A DNA stretch of 64,000 bases from Stratiolaelaps scimitus (Eukaryota; Arthropoda; Arachnida; Mesostigmata; Laelapidae), in assembly GCA_019614645.1 (NCBI GenBank), contig JABWDB010000021.1, positions 744,001 through 808,000 on the forward strand. Reading direction: 5' to 3'. Shown in pieces: positions 61,043-64,000 of this stretch. A program made the translations under genes and the position numbers. A model generated the notes under the pieces. It ran no database searches, was not told where the DNA came from, and saw nothing but the letters and a program-made list of their open reading frames with translations. The stretch's first letter is position 1, and every line of letters begins with the position of its first letter.

Positions 61043-63419
61043 ACAGCAGACGTGTACATTCTGATATAATGTATACAGGCTTGTGGTCCACATGCGTATT
61101 GCATGTATATACAATAGAACGTGCCATATTAATACAACAGACAGCAACACATACATACGGTGAACAGCAGCTGCGAAGAAAGTAGACTATTCGTATCTTA
61201 GGAGTAGCCTACACTTATTTTCAAACTATGGTAAGTGAGCCAGTAGCCGTTACTGAATTTGGTAATCTTCTAAATATCATCAAGTTGGCCGCTGATTTCG
61301 GTTGATGATTAGCAGCATCAATAGGGTCGTTTAGAGCGAAATATAGTACCATTCTACCGATAACATGGCAATCAGCTGTATTGAGGTCAACACCTGCTGG
61401 TCGCACGGTTCATTGAAAAGCAACCTCATCAATAATAATAGTAATAAGCCCTCGATGCCTTATTGACCATCCTTGGATCCATATTGTCCGCCTCTGGCTA
61501 CAAAAGGGGTCCTATGAGATAAGTTCCCAAATAGAATATACAAATAAACAAATCTCCATTATACCTCTTATTAAGGTATGTTGGTTTAAGTCTGGATATG
61601 CGACATATACCTACACATTGTGTGTAATAAAGATAGTTTCTATATATTCATATTTATAATATTGATGTTGCGTGAACGTTAATGGAGTATGTTATGCCTT
61701 TAATCGATTTCGTTGGTTACGGTTCTGGGGCAGTAATTTAAAGAACGAATATTTCATCCAGTTGTGAAGGTACGGCTCTGAACATACAAGGACAGACCAC
61801 ACAAATACCATACATTATAATGCCGGTAAATATTTTTGTCACTTCCACAATTTCAGTGTTACTTTTTTATATTATGGGCAATTGTGAATACGATTTTAGA
61901 CTTTATGCTTAGATTTTAGGCCAGGGATCTCTGCCATGTATCCGCAGAGACAGAGCAAGAGGGTAGAATATACCAACAAGTTATAAATGTCCGTTGGTGG
62001 TAGCACTTGCAGTGGCCAGAATTATTTCCTCAGGGGTCCACGTTCGTGCTTGAGAAGGTGCCGACCAAAGAAACTGGGACTTCTCGGTGACTGCTTGAGG
62101 CGGAGTGAGGTCTGTTTGGTGGTTAGCGGGCGCTATTATTCGACGGGAACAGATCTGATCGATAGCCAATAGGGGGCGCGGTTACAGGCAGCATCCCATC
62201 CAACAACTATTTCGTTTCGGGGCTCCATTCTTATATCAATAATAGCTAACAGCCACACCTATGTGAGGGAACACACCGGTGGTCGGTAGGTGGTTGGCGT
62301 GTTGTGGTTTGAAATCGAACTCCTGCCTACTGCTGGGTGCTGTCTGCCATTTGCTTCGTTGTCTGCAGCCGGAGTGGTCTCCGAGTCAATGTTATGAAGG
62401 GCCCAAAGCATGTTAGATCTCTATTCGATATCAGTGGGGCCGCCGTTCGTTTCGCACATGCACATGGGACTTCATCGTTCGTTGCACAAACTGGTCGTCT
62501 GTCGTGTGCAGTGCAGCCAGCAAAGCAGGAAAGGCTGACGCCGTATAATTACCGGCTCATAGCGATGGCTCACAGCAGCCGATAGGAGCCGAAAGCTCTC
62601 GTTGCATTTCAGTACCACCGCTGCATAAGCTAACGCTCCGTTGCCCCATTAAATAAACGCTCACAGACCAACGCCAATTTATCTTGTCATGGAATATTAC
62701 CAAATTTCTCCGCCCATCATTGATGCGTTGGAAAATGATGACCAGGCTTCGTCATATGTCTCATCCCAAGATTTTTTTTAGTCACCTTGAGCACCTCGAA
62801 GTCCATGATATAATAGTCATGGCTATTGTGTTGAGTTGCTCGTTTTAGAATCCCAAGCGTAACAATGGAATATTGTAAATTCACATCGGGCTAACTGTAA
62901 TCGAAACGATTGGATTTGTTTTAAATAAATAAACGGAAGCGGGCATTATGCTCAGATTCTGTGGATGGCTAATGCTTCAATTCACGAAAAACAAATAGAG
63001 GAAGTAACAAAAAAAATTGATTTTATGAACGATTCACCCACACCAGGAATTGGCAGGGCCATCCACATCAGGGAATGATTATCAATATTTTATCCGTGGA
63101 AGCAAACGACTAAGTTACAGTTACTAAAACCAACATGACCTGAAGCGGCAGTAGTTTATTTGCCGTGGATGACGGCCGAGTACTTGATTTTCATTGAATG
63201 TTGCAACACGATAGATAAGATAATTCCCATATGGGCGATAGGAAGCCATTTCTTATTTCATGAGAGCAAAAGAAGTACGTGTGATCGCCCTTGAAAAACG
63301 CTGACCCGTTGTGACGTTCCATTTACAAGCAAATTTTATAAACGATGACAGGGCTCCTGGCTGAAGAACGCTTAGTTATACTTTACTTAAAGCAGCTGCT
63401 ATATTATTATTTATTGTTT

Positions 63420-63455
63420 AATGAATTTATATATATATATATATATAAATTCATT
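63420..63455. repeat. Perfect 36-bp palindrome with TA core
   Basis: AATGAATTTA and TAAATTCATT close a continuous TA core; every base pairs with no spacer. A second TA run follows at 63461-63480. Confidence 0.95.
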
Positions 63456-63460
63456 CAGAC

Positions 63461-63480
63461 ATATATATATATATATATAT
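63461..63480. repeat. (AT)n microsatellite
   Basis: A 20-bp AT run just beyond the palindrome. Confidence 0.95.
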
Positions 63481-63793
63481 GCATTTGGCATTGTTTCTTC
63501 ACATAGTATATAGTCTTATGAAGTTATCTTTCATTTCATACTCTGTAGCGTATACAAGCTATTTAGTTTTTTTAGGTATTTGACGTCCAAGTCCAATTTA
63601 CGAACACCCATAGACGCAAGGTTCACTGAAGGACAGGTTTATAGCGCAGAATCGTAGAACCTAGATGAGACCAAAGCAACGATTCGGCTTGGCCAGTATC
63701 AAGCAACTGTGGTATGTAGCAATAATGATGTTTAGTCAGACATGGTAAGAAGGCGAATACTGCTCTCGCGGCGATAGGGGACCTATCAGACTT

Positions 63794-64000
63794 TTATAAG
63801 ATCTTCAGTCCCGCTAGCCCGCCGCTGGTCGAGAGGTCAAAAAGGATACGGTTGGGTGCCTTTGGACGCTGGCGGAGGAGGTAAGCGAGCGCATCCATCT
63901 TTTGTTTTTGTCCATTCTGACCAAGCGGCCGAAGGCCAAGCACAGATAGTTGCATTGGGCTTGACAGTCTGCCGACGCCTCCAGTGTTTCGGGTCTTTGG
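63794..64000 (-). other. Open frame running off the window edge
   Basis: Sixty-eight stop-free codons on the minus strand from the window end to a TAA at 63794-63796, ending ILFDLSTSGGLAGLKIL. I do not recognise it. The length is only modestly above chance, so it may or may not be a gene end. Confidence 0.15.

Larger units (their letters stand above)
57179..63793. other. Unassigned sequence with low-complexity patches
   Basis: No gene recognised. Bases 57180-58800 are GC-rich, with imperfect CTG/CTA trinucleotides at 57558-57622 that create Ala-rich chance frames, and a C run at 57967-57979. From 59000 on it is AT-rich, with TA arrays and hairpins listed separately. Confidence 0.4.

Overview
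This window looks like a gene-poor stretch of an animal nuclear genome, most probably an arthropod. It holds no bacterial-style operons, no long uninterrupted host reading frames, many dinucleotide microsatellites, and a mixture of decayed transposons of animal type (mariner, LINE-type and other non-LTR reverse transcriptases, and a tRNA-derived SINE). I cannot fix the species. No tRNA, rRNA, CRISPR array or complete host gene could be supported. Nearly all computed reading frames of 60-174 residues look like chance openings.

Layout. 1-2069 is mostly unassigned sequence with one SINE piece at 1671-1752. 2070-3354 is a complete mariner element on the minus strand, with TA duplications, near-identical terminal inverted repeats and an uninterrupted DD34D transposase. 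3357-7659 has two GC-richer blocks without a recognisable gene. 7660-12388 is a transposon graveyard. A non-LTR-type reverse transcriptase relic (about 7826-9040, minus) keeps the order of all its palm landmarks across frameshifts. It carries an embedded SINE fragment and is bracketed by a diverged direct repeat. It is followed by a frameshifted mariner remnant (about 9610-9990, plus) and a second mariner pseudogene (11486 to about 12230, minus) bracketed by a 16-bp direct repeat.

15201-16586 carries two LINE reverse-transcriptase tail fragments in opposite orientation. 39000-39535 keeps a probable LINE ORF1 remnant in one frame with four stops. Small SINE copies lie at 22364, 42172, 44901 and 48205; two of them have perfect 14-bp target-site duplications. 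57014-57178 is a short open frame ending in a Gly/Tyr-rich tail that might be a terminal exon of a secreted or cuticle-like protein, but no splice structure was proven.

Working together: the intact mariner could be autonomous and could act on related ends, although its two relatives here are catalytically broken. The SINE copies share a 3' end and differ in 5' truncation, as expected for target-primed reverse transcription driven in trans by a LINE. Which LINE provides the enzyme cannot be told from this window.
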